Assembly: GCF_025148285.1 (NCBI RefSeq)
Contig: NZ_CP102268.1
Span: forward strand, 1,426,001 to 1,490,000
Origin: Marvinbryantia formatexigens DSM 14469
GTDB lineage: Bacteria; Bacillota; Clostridia; Lachnospirales; Lachnospiraceae
DNA length: 64,000 bases
Direction: 5' to 3'
This document shows positions 24,741-33,658 of this stretch, piece after piece. A program made the position numbers and the translations under genes. The stretch's first letter is position 1. The number at the start of each line of letters is the position of its first letter. The notes beneath the pieces were generated by a model. That model had not been told where the DNA came from. It made no database searches and was given only the letters and a program-made list of their open reading frames with translations.

Positions 24741-27160
24741 TTCATGTCATTTGCTTTTTTCATAACCTTCCGCTGACGGAAGAAGCCGCTGATTACTTTA
24801 CCAAGCCCTTTGAAGAAATGACCGTTGACAATCTGCATGATGCCGCCGACCATTTCCTGGCTGCACATGCCGCCTGCCATCTTGCCAATTCCGCGGAACG
24901 GCATATTGTATATGAACAGAATGTTCAGATCCGGCTTGCCCTTCGCCTCGCTCTTGTTCTTCATGTTGGTCATGATCTTCCACACAAGTCTTGCCGGGGC
25001 GCTCTTTGCGTAATACATCTGACAGATAGCGTCATTTACATCCAGCAGCCCGTCGGTCCGCCAGCTTCCGTCCGGAATAGCGTGCCCAAGCAGCGCCTCA
25101 TATTCCGCATCCGGCACCTTGCAGATATTTCCACTGTAATAATCCGCAAGCTTTTCCTTATCATACGGGCACGCCGCCTCTGTTCCCTTCACAGAAACAG
25201 TCGCGCGCAGACGGATATCCGCACTGGAGGCTCCGACAAGGATCTCATATTCGCCGCTCTCCACTTCCCAGCGGTTCGTCTTTACGTTAAAGTAGCGGAA
25301 CGCCTTGTCATCCAGCGGCACGGTCACGGTTCTGCTCTCGCCCGCCTTTAAAAATACCTTTGTAAAACCCTTCAGCTCCAGCGCCGGACGGAATACCTTC
25401 CCGCCCTTTGCCGCCACGTAGACCTGCGCGGCTTCTGCGCCGTCCACGCCGCCGGTATTCTTCACAGTAAAGGTAACGCTCTTATCTGTCGCCGTAATGT
25501 CAGAGTAAGCAAATGTCGTGTAGGACAATCCGTATCCGAACGGATAGCGCACCTTCACGCCCGTCGTCGCATAATAACGGTAGCCCACATACAGACCCTC
25601 GCGGTACTCGCTGCTGCGCTCTTTGCTTGGGAAATAGCTGTACGCCGGTGTGTCCTCGTATTTATACGGATACGTCTCCGCCAGCTTGCCGCTCGGATTA
25701 ATCTGACCGGTGATGGCTTTGAGCATCGCAGGCGCTCCCGCCTGTCCGGAAAGATATCCGTGGATAATCGCCGGAACCTCGTCCGCCCACGGCATTTCCA
25801 CAGGAGAACCTGCACTGAGCACGACGATGATATTGGGATTTACCTTCAGAAGGGCTTTCAGCAGCTCCTCCTGGTTCTTCGGCAGACGCATATGGGAGCG
25901 GTCCAGACCCTCCGCCTCGCTCACCTCGTCCAGTCCGATGTACAACAGTACGGTCTCGTTTTCCTTCGCCAGACGCACCGCCTCCTGCTTCATCACATCG
26001 TTTGCCTCACCGGTGCGCACATAACCCGGCGCAAAGCCTGTCATTACCAGACCCGAATCTTTGATGACATCCAGCGTGCTCTCCAGCTTCGTCGGATTTA
26101 CCACTGAGGAGCCTGCGCCCTGGTAGCGCGGCTTCTGTGCAAAATCTCCGATTACCGCCACCTTTGTGCCCTTCGCCAGCGGCAGCATACCATTTTTATT
26201 TTTCAGAAGGACAATACTGCCCTCCGCTGCTTTCTGTGCCATTGCATGATGTGCTTCCACATCAAATACTTTTCCTTTTGCCGCCTGTGTTGCCGGTGCC
26301 AGCTGCATGATGACCTTTACCAGCTCCTCCACGCGCTCATTTACCGCGGCTTCCGGTATCCTGCCGCTCTTTACTGCCGCAATCAGCTCTTCATCGCTGT
26401 CCCCTCCGGTCGTCGGCATTTCCAGATGGGAGCCATTCTCCACACCCTTTACGTGGTCGTTCGACCCGCCCCAGTCGGATACCACAAATCCATCAAATCC
26501 CCACTCGTCCACAAGAATGTCGCGCAGAAGATGTTTGTTTTCGTTTGCATACTCCCCGTTTACCCGGTTGTAGGAAGACATAATTGCCTTCGGATGCGCT
26601 TCCCGCACCGCAATTTCAAAGCCGGTCAGATAAATTTCACGCAGGGTCCGTTCATCCACGATCGAATCGCTTGCCATGCGGCGCAGCTCCTGACTGTTCG
26701 CCGCAAAATGCTTCGGACATGCTGAGGAACCGGACGCCTGGATGCCCTTTACGTAAGCCGCCGCCATTTTCCCCGCCAGATAGGGGTCTTCCGAAAAATA
26801 CTCAAAATTACGTCCGCAAAGCGGGCTTCTCTTAATATTCAGTCCCGGTCCGAGCAGGACATTTACCTCCTGGGCGAGTGCTTCCTCTCCGAGAGAGCGC
26901 GCCATTTCCTCCGCCAGATTCTCATCCCAGCTATTCGCCATCGTCGCCGCCGTCGGGTAGCAGGTTGCCGGTACGCTGGCGTTCAGTCCAAGCTGGTCCG
27001 ACGCTCCCGCCTGCTTACGCACGCCGTGAGGGCCGTCCGACAGAAAGATGGACGGGATACCCACACGCTCCACGCTTCTGGTCTGCCAGAAATCCTTACC
27101 GGAAAGCAGATAGCATTTTTCCTCCAGGGTCATATCCCGGACCATTTTTTTGATATCCAA
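24737..27160 (-). CDS. Glycoside hydrolase family 3 (beta-glucosidase type), cytoplasmic
   Basis: An 807-residue GH3 enzyme without signal peptide. In order: the TIM-barrel domain (LLSGKDFWQTRS, LLGPGLNIKRSPLCGRNFEYFSEDP, KHFAANSQE, nucleophile Asp in GFVVSDWGGSNDH), the alpha/beta sandwich (LLKNKNGMLPL, GSSVVNP), and a fibronectin-like C domain (YPFGYGLSYTTFAYSD). A helical tail of about 120 residues follows. It hydrolyses beta-linked glucosides or xylosides taken into the cell. Start: TTG at 27160 after AAGGTG, because the residues before it are not family-like; the next ATG is 27145. It is cotranscribed with the membrane GH3 upstream. Confidence 0.92.
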   Translation of the reverse strand: MDIKKMVRDMTLEEKCYLLSGKDFWQTRSVERVGIPSIFLSDGPHGVRKQAGASDQLGLNASVPATCYPTAATMANSWDENLAEEMARSLGEEALAQEVNVLLGPGLNIKRSPLCGRNFEYFSEDPYLAGKMAAAYVKGIQASGSSACPKHFAANSQELRRMASDSIVDERTLREIYLTGFEIAVREAHPKAIMSSYNRVNGEYANENKHLLRDILVDEWGFDGFVVSDWGGSNDHVKGVENGSHLEMPTTGGDSDEELIAAVKSGRIPEAAVNERVEELVKVIMQLAPATQAAKGKVFDVEAHHAMAQKAAEGSIVLLKNKNGMLPLAKGTKVAVIGDFAQKPRYQGAGSSVVNPTKLESTLDVIKDSGLVMTGFAPGYVRTGEANDVMKQEAVRLAKENETVLLYIGLDEVSEAEGLDRSHMRLPKNQEELLKALLKVNPNIIVVLSAGSPVEMPWADEVPAIIHGYLSGQAGAPAMLKAITGQINPSGKLAETYPYKYEDTPAYSYFPSKERSSEYREGLYVGYRYYATTGVKVRYPFGYGLSYTTFAYSDITATDKSVTFTVKNTGGVDGAEAAQVYVAAKGGKVFRPALELKGFTKVFLKAGESRTVTVPLDDKAFRYFNVKTNRWEVESGEYEILVGASSADIRLRATVSVKGTEAACPYDKEKLADYYSGNICKVPDAEYEALLGHAIPDGSWRTDGLLDVNDAICQMYYAKSAPARLVWKIMTNMKNKSEAKGKPDLNILFIYNMPFRGIGKMAGGMCSQEMVGGIMQIVNGHFFKGLGKVISGFFRQRKVMKKANDMK

Positions 27161-27244
27161 CTTTTCACCTTCTTTTCTTTTTATGGAAAGGGACCCGGCT
27201 TTTCGCCGCAATCCCTTTCCGCAGAATTCATGTCTTATTTTTAT

Positions 27245-30200
27245 TTACTCAACAGATGCTTTTTTCTTTTTCTTCAGCAGATAACGTACCAGTACGAGAA
27301 CCGCGATGCCCACGATAATCACGCCGCCGATAACGTCAACCATAACGAACAGCTTATCCATATTTGTCATGCCGCCTACCGGGTTGGTGTCGCCTGCATA
27401 ATAGCCGCTGTTTACGATGGTGTACATGATGTTCTTACAAGCCTGGCGCATTGCAAGAGTCGCTGTTGCGCTCTGGTCTGTGAACTGGTTGGACGCTGCG
27501 CTTGCAAAGCCAAGCATCAGATCGTTGCCGGAACGTACACAGTGGTCGGAAATCATGTAGCCGTAGGAACCGTCGTAGTCGGTGATTACCATGCCCTCAA
27601 AGCCCCACTCACCGCGCAGAACGTTGTTGAGCAGATACGGGTTGCCGCAGCTCGGAATCGTTCCGATCCAGTTGAAGGAGGACATGCACGCCTGGCTGTT
27701 TCCGGTGAAGCCCTTCACGCAGATCTCAAACGGTTTCAGGTAAATCTCACGAATCGCCTGCTCGGATGCATAGGTCAGCAGGAAGGAGCAGCGGTTCGTT
27801 TCCTGGTCATTTACTGCAAAGTGCTTGATGTAAGCGTATACGCCTTTTTCTGCCGCGCCGTTTACCTGGTTCGCCGCCAGATAGCCTGCCAGAACGCCAT
27901 CCTCGGAATAATACTCGAAGTTACGTCCTGCAAATGCGGAGCGGTGCGTGTTCATAGCCGGTCCATACCAGCCGTAGTTGTTTGCGTCTGCATATTCCTG
28001 TCCCATAGCCTGTCCCACTTCATAAGCAAGCTGCTTGTTCCAGGTCTGCGCAAGCAGAACCTCAGACGGATAAGCGGTACCATAGGAACCAGTGATGAAG
28101 TTACTTAAACCTGCAGGACCATCACAGTCGGAGGTCGCCACCTTGCCAACGGAATCGATAGCAACCGTCTGCCATCCGCCCACATTGATCATCATGGACA
28201 TATCATCAAAAGTAAGCTGGTCAAGAAGCTGCTCCCACTTCGCATCGTCATACGGTGCACCCTTCAAATCAAACAGGGTCAGACCGTTATCCGCGCCGAG
28301 CGTCGGCATTACATCTTCATCGTTGTTATACTTTGTGCCGTCATAGGTGCCAAAAGCATATTCCTCTACGGCTGCGCGCGTCTCATCGGACATCACAAAC
28401 TGCTCGTCCTTCAGCGGACCGCACGCTTCGTCATAGTTTGCAAATTTGTCTGCACGGGAGAGCTGTACGAAATCGCCGCGGGAGTAATCCTCAAACTGAT
28501 TGGTTGCCGCCACAGCGTCGCCTGCGCGTCCCTCTGTGCTGTAGTCGATGTCAGCGTCAACCGTGAAGGTCTCCTCTGCATCTACGGTGTGTGAATCAGA
28601 GCGAACGGAAATCACATAATCGCCCTCTTCCAGGATGTAGCCGCCGCCCTGGATCTTGATGCCCTCGGAATCGTAGGAAGCAAGGTCTTCCTTTGCGATT
28701 TCAAAGGAGAGCGTCTCGGATGCGCCCGGTTCGAGCACACCGGTCTTTTCAAACTGAACAAGGTTTACAGAAGCCTTTTCAATGCCGCCATTCGTGTAAG
28801 GCGGTGTGAAGTAAATTTCTGCAACATCTTTGCCTGCAACGTCGCCGGTGTTGGTTACGACTACATCAAAGGAGATGCTGTCGCCGTTGTCCGCAAAGTT
28901 TTCGATAGTCTTCTCAAAGGTGGTGAAGCTTAAGCCGTAGCCGAACGGATACTGCACGTAATCTTCATATTTTAAGAAGCCCTCTTCTGCTGCTGTCTCG
29001 TAGAACTTGTATCCGACATAGATACCTTCTACATAGTTTGCAAATGCAATGTTTCCTTCGTAGGAAGCGTCCGCAGCAGCGATCTGCTGTTTCAGATCCT
29101 CCACATTGTTGTACGGCATATTGCCGATGTTGTTGATGTACGGTGTCTCCATCAGATCCTTTACAAAGGTATCGGTAGTCTTACCGGACGGGTTCACGGA
29201 ACCGTTGATGATCTCACCAAGCGCTGCAAATCCGGTGTTGCCTGCGCCCGGAGCCAGAAGAACGGCGCCGATCTGTTCATACTCGTCTACCCAGCCAAGC
29301 TCCATCGTATTGTTCGCATTGATGATGACAATAACATTGTCGAACTCGGAGCAAACCTTTTCGACAAGCTGTTCCTCGGTTACGGAAAGCTCCAGGTAGG
29401 ATTCGCCCGGCTCAAAATCATCATAGCTGCCGTTGTTGGTGTAGTAAGCATTCATGTAACACCAGTTTGCCGGAGCAACAGAAACCTCCAGACCCGGATT
29501 ATAGGTGCCGTGGATGATGGCGTTCATGTCCATCGGAAGGTCTGCGCCCTCGCCTCCGGAACGTCCGATAACGATTACGGCGGTATCAGAGAATTCCTTC
29601 GCTTCTGTCATGATATCATCTGTATAAGCGTCTACCGTCGGTTCCGGCAGCGTCCAGTCCTGCGAAGACATCGCGATGGTCGGACGCTCTGTGCGGTAAT
29701 CCGTATACAGCTTTGTGAGTGTTTCGTTGGTTGCATAGCCTGCGTCCTGCAGAGACTGCAGAATACCGACTGCGGTGGATGCATCCGAGGAACCGGAGCC
29801 TGTTCCGCCAAACAGCGGGTTGGTGGAATCCCATCCGAATACGTTCAGGGCATTTACATCAGAAGATAACGGAAGAAGACCGTTGTTCTTCAAAAGAACC
29901 GTACCCTCTTCACCGATTCTTTTAATGATGTCTTTACTCTGTGCAATCGTTTCTTCCGAGAGATCTGCTTTTGATGCATTCAGAAAACCGGAAACGTTTG
30001 TGTACATCGGTCCGTAACAAATTACATTGACCGTAATGAGCAGCGCAGCAAAGAATGCCATCACCGCTTCCCAGCGGATTACGTGTTTGAAGCCCTTTTT
30101 TGCTTTGGATGCAAGGATCAATACCACAATCAGTACAACCAGAGCGGCAAGGATGAAATACACGTATCCCTGCAGTTGTGTGAGGTAGGCGAGCAAATCT

Positions 30201-30262
30201 GCCTCACTGACTCCCAGGCTGCCGAAAATCGGACCTAAGAGATTTGCCAATAAGTTTACCAT
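27245..30262 (-). CDS. Membrane-anchored glycoside hydrolase family 3 with reversed domain order
   Basis: A 1005-residue enzyme. Two helices near the N terminus (about residues 31-54 and 66-86) precede the alpha/beta sandwich (GEEGTVLLKNNGLLPL, FGGTGSGSSD), the fibronectin-like domain (YPFGYGLSFTTFEKT) and then the TIM barrel (GRNFEYYSEDGVLAG, KHFAVNDQETNR, nucleophile Asp in GMVITDYDGSYG). A third helix (about 970-992) and a basic KKKKK tail end it. Domain order is the reverse of ordinary GH3; this arrangement is known in a few rumen beta-glucosidases. The catalytic part probably sits outside, tethered at both ends. Confidence 0.9.
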   Translation of the reverse strand: MVNLLANLLGPIFGSLGVSEADLLAYLTQLQGYVYFILAALVVLIVVLILASKAKKGFKHVIRWEAVMAFFAALLITVNVICYGPMYTNVSGFLNASKADLSEETIAQSKDIIKRIGEEGTVLLKNNGLLPLSSDVNALNVFGWDSTNPLFGGTGSGSSDASTAVGILQSLQDAGYATNETLTKLYTDYRTERPTIAMSSQDWTLPEPTVDAYTDDIMTEAKEFSDTAVIVIGRSGGEGADLPMDMNAIIHGTYNPGLEVSVAPANWCYMNAYYTNNGSYDDFEPGESYLELSVTEEQLVEKVCSEFDNVIVIINANNTMELGWVDEYEQIGAVLLAPGAGNTGFAALGEIINGSVNPSGKTTDTFVKDLMETPYINNIGNMPYNNVEDLKQQIAAADASYEGNIAFANYVEGIYVGYKFYETAAEEGFLKYEDYVQYPFGYGLSFTTFEKTIENFADNGDSISFDVVVTNTGDVAGKDVAEIYFTPPYTNGGIEKASVNLVQFEKTGVLEPGASETLSFEIAKEDLASYDSEGIKIQGGGYILEEGDYVISVRSDSHTVDAEETFTVDADIDYSTEGRAGDAVAATNQFEDYSRGDFVQLSRADKFANYDEACGPLKDEQFVMSDETRAAVEEYAFGTYDGTKYNNDEDVMPTLGADNGLTLFDLKGAPYDDAKWEQLLDQLTFDDMSMMINVGGWQTVAIDSVGKVATSDCDGPAGLSNFITGSYGTAYPSEVLLAQTWNKQLAYEVGQAMGQEYADANNYGWYGPAMNTHRSAFAGRNFEYYSEDGVLAGYLAANQVNGAAEKGVYAYIKHFAVNDQETNRCSFLLTYASEQAIREIYLKPFEICVKGFTGNSQACMSSFNWIGTIPSCGNPYLLNNVLRGEWGFEGMVITDYDGSYGYMISDHCVRSGNDLMLGFASAASNQFTDQSATATLAMRQACKNIMYTIVNSGYYAGDTNPVGGMTNMDKLFVMVDVIGGVIIVGIAVLVLVRYLLKKKKKASVE

Positions 30263-30326
30263 TTTTTCTCCTCCTTTTACTTTTCACTCCGGCGCCCCGA
30301 AACGCCTTCGTGATTTTGATGAAAAA

Positions 30327-30332
30327 ATTATA
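30327..30332 (-). promoter_or_regulatory. Extended -10 promoter of the membrane GH3 gene
   Basis: Leftward TATAAT (30327-30332) with TG one base upstream (TGCTATAAT) lies about 65 bases before the start; the -35 is weak. The 349-base gap 30263-30611 also serves the divergent AAA gene; apart from this no structure was recognised in it. Confidence 0.5.
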
Positions 30333-30611
30333 GCATACATCTTGATTTATGGTGCGTTATTTGCACGAATTGCATGTTTTCCTTCCTAAATTGTCCTATG
30401 CTTTTTTCAATTCCTGTCCTCATATGTCTATTTTGTACAAATTCAACAGGTCAGTTTTGTGCACGATGCATAGTTGACGACGATAGGTTACTGTTCGCTC
30501 CGTTCACATTAGCGACGGCAGGACAGTGTACTCTAATTCGGGTACAAAACCCATTGAAGATGCCGGAAATATGATTTACAATAATAGATATCATATACGG
30601 GCGGTGATTAT

Positions 30612-32297
30612 ATGGCAAGAACGGTAGGAATCGGATTACAGGATTTTGAAAAAGTCCGTAAGCGAAATGTCTTTTATGTAGATAAAACAAAATTTATACA
30701 GGAATGGTGGGAATCACAGGATGATGTAACATTGATTACCCGTCCGAGACGCTTTGGAAAGACACTGACGATGAGCATGCTGGAACAGTTCTTTTCTGTT
30801 GATTACCAGAATCGCAGCGATTTGTTTGAAGGATTGTATATCTGGCAAAAGGAAGAATACCGCAGACTGCAGGGGACATATCCGGTTATTTTTCTGAGCT
30901 TTGCAAATGTAAAGGAAACCTCCTTTTCTGAGACGAGGAAAAAGCTGTGTAAAACAATTCAGCTTCTGTACCGTAAATACAGTTTCCTGCTTGAGGGTGA
31001 TTTACTGAGCGAAAGTGAAAAAGAGGAATTTTTAAAAGTGTCACCGGATATGGAAGACTACGCGGCATCTTTATCGTTACAACAGTTATCAAATTATCTC
31101 TATCGATATTACGGGAAAAACGTGCTGATTTTGTTGGACGAGTACGATACTCCAATGCAGGAGGCGTATGTCAACGGGTTCTGGAATGAGTTATCTTCTT
31201 TTACACGTAATTTGTTCAATGCAACATTTAAGGGAAATCCCTATCTGGAGCGTGCGATTATGACCGGCATTACCAGAATCAGCAAAGAATCTATTTTCTC
31301 AGATTTAAATAACCTGAAGGCGATAACCGTAACCTCTGAAAAGTACGCAGACTGCTTTGGTTTTACAGAGGCAGAAGTATTTTCCGCCCTGGATGAATAC
31401 GGACTTTCTGACAAAAAGCCGGAAGTGAAGGCATGGTATGATGGATTTGTATTTGGTAACAAAGCGGATATTTATAATCCGTGGTCTATTATCAATTATC
31501 TGGCTGAGCACAAGCTGGGCGCATACTGGGCAAATACCAGTTCAAACAGCCTGGTCGGAAAGCTGCTCAGGGAGGGCAGCAAAAATATCAAACAGGATTT
31601 TGAAATATTGCTGAAGGGCGGCTGTCTGAAAAAAGTGATTGATGAGCAAATCGTATATAATCAGCTTCACGCAAAAGAAAGCGCCATCTGGAGTCTGCTT
31701 CTGGCAGGCGGATACCTGAAGGCAGTGCAGACAGAACAGATTGCCTCAACAGGTACTGTGTATTACTATCTGGAATTAACGAATAAAGAAGTGCGCAGCA
31801 TGTTTTGCAACATGATACATGAATGGTTTGCAGATTATGACAGTGGTTATAATGATTTTGTTAAGGCTCTGCTGCAAAATGACCTGAAAGCGATGAATGT
31901 ATATATGAACCGGGTGGCTATGGCAACATTCAGTTTTTTTGACAGCGGCAGCAGACCTTCTGCCGAAAGTGAACCGGAACGTTTCTATCACGGTTTTGTT
32001 TTAGGACTTTTGGTAGATTTAGGAGAACGCTATGTGATCACTTCTAACCGGGAAAGCGGTTTTGGAAGATATGATGTGATGCTGGAGCCAAAAAATCCGG
32101 CAGATGATGCAATCATTCTGGAATTTAAAGTGCGCGATGCGCAGGAAGAACCAGATTTAAATGCAACGGTCCAGTCGGCATTGCAGCAGATTGAGGAAAA
32201 GAAATATGCCGAAGCATTGATTTCACGTGGAATTCCCCCGGAAAAGATTCGCAGGTACGGCTTCGCCTTCCAGGGAAAGAAAATTTTAATCGGCTAA
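30612..32297 (+). CDS. AAA-ATPase-like protein with C-terminal PD-(D/E)XK nuclease domain
   Basis: A 561-residue protein of a family abundant in gut anaerobes. The N-terminal AAA-ATPase-like domain has an unusual P-loop RPRRFGKTL and a Walker B LILLDEYDTPMQEA. The C-terminal nuclease-like core has RYDVMLEP and ILEFKVRD (D-x(n)-E-x-K). GGTGAT lies before the ATG at 30612. Its G+C looks lower than that of the flanking GH3 genes, which suits recent transfer. Roles proposed for the family include mobile DNA or defence; none is shown here. It is a lone gene. Confidence 0.85.
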   Translation: MARTVGIGLQDFEKVRKRNVFYVDKTKFIQEWWESQDDVTLITRPRRFGKTLTMSMLEQFFSVDYQNRSDLFEGLYIWQKEEYRRLQGTYPVIFLSFANVKETSFSETRKKLCKTIQLLYRKYSFLLEGDLLSESEKEEFLKVSPDMEDYAASLSLQQLSNYLYRYYGKNVLILLDEYDTPMQEAYVNGFWNELSSFTRNLFNATFKGNPYLERAIMTGITRISKESIFSDLNNLKAITVTSEKYADCFGFTEAEVFSALDEYGLSDKKPEVKAWYDGFVFGNKADIYNPWSIINYLAEHKLGAYWANTSSNSLVGKLLREGSKNIKQDFEILLKGGCLKKVIDEQIVYNQLHAKESAIWSLLLAGGYLKAVQTEQIASTGTVYYYLELTNKEVRSMFCNMIHEWFADYDSGYNDFVKALLQNDLKAMNVYMNRVAMATFSFFDSGSRPSAESEPERFYHGFVLGLLVDLGERYVITSNRESGFGRYDVMLEPKNPADDAIILEFKVRDAQEEPDLNATVQSALQQIEEKKYAEALISRGIPPEKIRRYGFAFQGKKILIG

Positions 32298-32325
32298 GCA
32301 AATAAAAAGACAAAAAACAATGTAA

Positions 32326-32349
32326 GGCTGACAGGCACCCCTGCCAGCC
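32326..32349 (+). terminator. Terminator after the AAA/PD-(D/E)XK gene
   Basis: A GGCTG-A-CAGG / CCTG-C-CAGCC stem (one mismatch) is followed by CTTTCTCC, 30 bases after the stop. Confidence 0.5.
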
Positions 32350-32498
32350 CTTTCTCCAATCATATTTTCCGTTTCCGATTGTGCCGCAAAAGTGGAAATG
32401 CTTATTGATAAAAATATTGCTATCGTTAAGAACCTTTAAGAATCTTCATTTCCATGATATAATGTGCATATGAATAAATCGAAAGATGGAGGAATAAA

Positions 32499-33179
32499 AT
32501 GGACAGACCAATTACAACCTTGTTTATGCTAATGTCTGTTGATGGTAAAATCAGCACTGGTGCGTCAGATAATTTAGATATGGATAAGGACTTTCCTAAA
32601 ATTACAGGCGTGAAAGAGGGGTTACATCAATATTATGAAATTGAGCAGACAACAGATTTATGGTCACTTAATTCTGGAAGAGTGCAGGCGAAAATCGGTG
32701 TCAACACAGCGGATATGCCAGCTAAAACGCCTGTCTCCTTTGTTGTCATTGATAATAAACATTTAACGGAACACGGTATCCGCTATTTTTGTGCTTTATC
32801 AAAACAGTTCGTTCTGATTACATCCAACAAAAATCATCCGGCATTTGAAATGGAAGAGGATAATCTTCATATCATATACCAAAATGAATTATCGCCAGAG
32901 GACGCTCTTGCCAGGCTCAAAGCAGACTATGGCTGTGAAAGGATAACAATACAGACTGGTGGTACATTAAACGGACTGTTTCTTCGTGAAAAGCTGATAG
33001 ATTTTGTTGATATTGTTGTAGCGCCTGTATTAGTCGGAGGGAAAGATACCGCCACTTTAATCGATGGAAAATCCTTACTGTCGGAAAACGAATTATCAAA
33101 ATTATGCGTGTTGAAATTGCAGGAATGCGTCGTTCTGGAAAATTCCTATCTCAGATTACGCTATAAGGTAATTCACTGA
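32499..33179 (+). CDS. RibD C-terminal-domain reductase (dihydrofolate reductase-like)
   Basis: A 226-residue protein of the RibD-C/DHFR-like fold: LFMLMSVDGKIST at the N terminus, GVNTADMP, LNGLFLREKLIDFVDIVVAPVLVGGKDTATL near the C terminus. The family reduces pyrimidine or pterin-like substrates with NADPH, but here the deaminase half of RibD is absent and no riboflavin genes are near, so the substrate is unknown. The coding sequence is visibly A+T-richer than its neighbours. TATAAT at 32458-32463 and GGAGG before the ATG support independent expression. Probably acquired. Confidence 0.82.
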   Translation: MDRPITTLFMLMSVDGKISTGASDNLDMDKDFPKITGVKEGLHQYYEIEQTTDLWSLNSGRVQAKIGVNTADMPAKTPVSFVVIDNKHLTEHGIRYFCALSKQFVLITSNKNHPAFEMEEDNLHIIYQNELSPEDALARLKADYGCERITIQTGGTLNGLFLREKLIDFVDIVVAPVLVGGKDTATLIDGKSLLSENELSKLCVLKLQECVVLENSYLRLRYKVIH

Positions 33180-33250
33180 CCGCAGTCCATTTGTATGGCA
33201 GAAATGTGAAAGCTAAGTATCTGCAGATACCGCGCGGGGCGGTACTGTGC

Positions 33251-33440
33251 GGTCAGCCAGCGTCCTGTGTCCAGCGCAGACAATAGGCAGCTTTTGCAGA
33301 TTTTGCGAGCATAGCGGCAGCTTTCGAAGCTTGTCTGAGCCTGCATCGCAGGCGAGTTAGCGGAGAAAGCTGTCTGATAGGCGGCGCAGCAAAATCAAGA
33401 AAGCAACGTGTCTGCGCCGGACACAGGACGCTGGCTGACC
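33251..33440. repeat. 190-base palindromic element (copy type 3)
   Basis: 30-base arms (33251-33280 and 33411-33440) match as inverted repeats at 29 of 30 positions; the outer 22 bases are perfect. Inside are further pairs: GATTTTGC/GCAAAATC (33299-33306, 33389-33396), GGCAGCTTTC/GAAAGCTGTC (33316-33325, 33365-33374) and CCTGC/GCAGG (33340-33352). The whole can fold into one long imperfect hairpin. No reading frame uses it. It fills most of the 479-base gap 33180-33658. It may be a mobile palindromic repeat or a structured RNA. Confidence 0.75.
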
Positions 33441-33551
33441 CCGGCAGAAGCCCCTGTACAGATTATCGCCGCAGACTACATGCCTGTACGTCACTCCCGC
33501 CAGACAAAAAAAGGGGCAATTTTTTTGTGTAAGTTTTTAACATATAGAAAA

Positions 33552-33578
33552 TCCGGCAGAGGATAATCCCCTGCCGGA
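33552..33578 (-). terminator. Terminator of the lipoprotein GH3 gene
   Basis: Arms TCCGGCAG and CTGCCGGA form a GC-rich stem, followed leftward by TTTTCTATAT, about 80 bases after the GH3 stop. Confidence 0.7.
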
Positions 33579-33658
33579 CTCTAAAGGAAGAGTTTCTGCA
33601 GGGCTGAGCTCATCCAGCCCCGCAATCCGAAAAGCATCTTAACTTCTTTTCTGATCCA

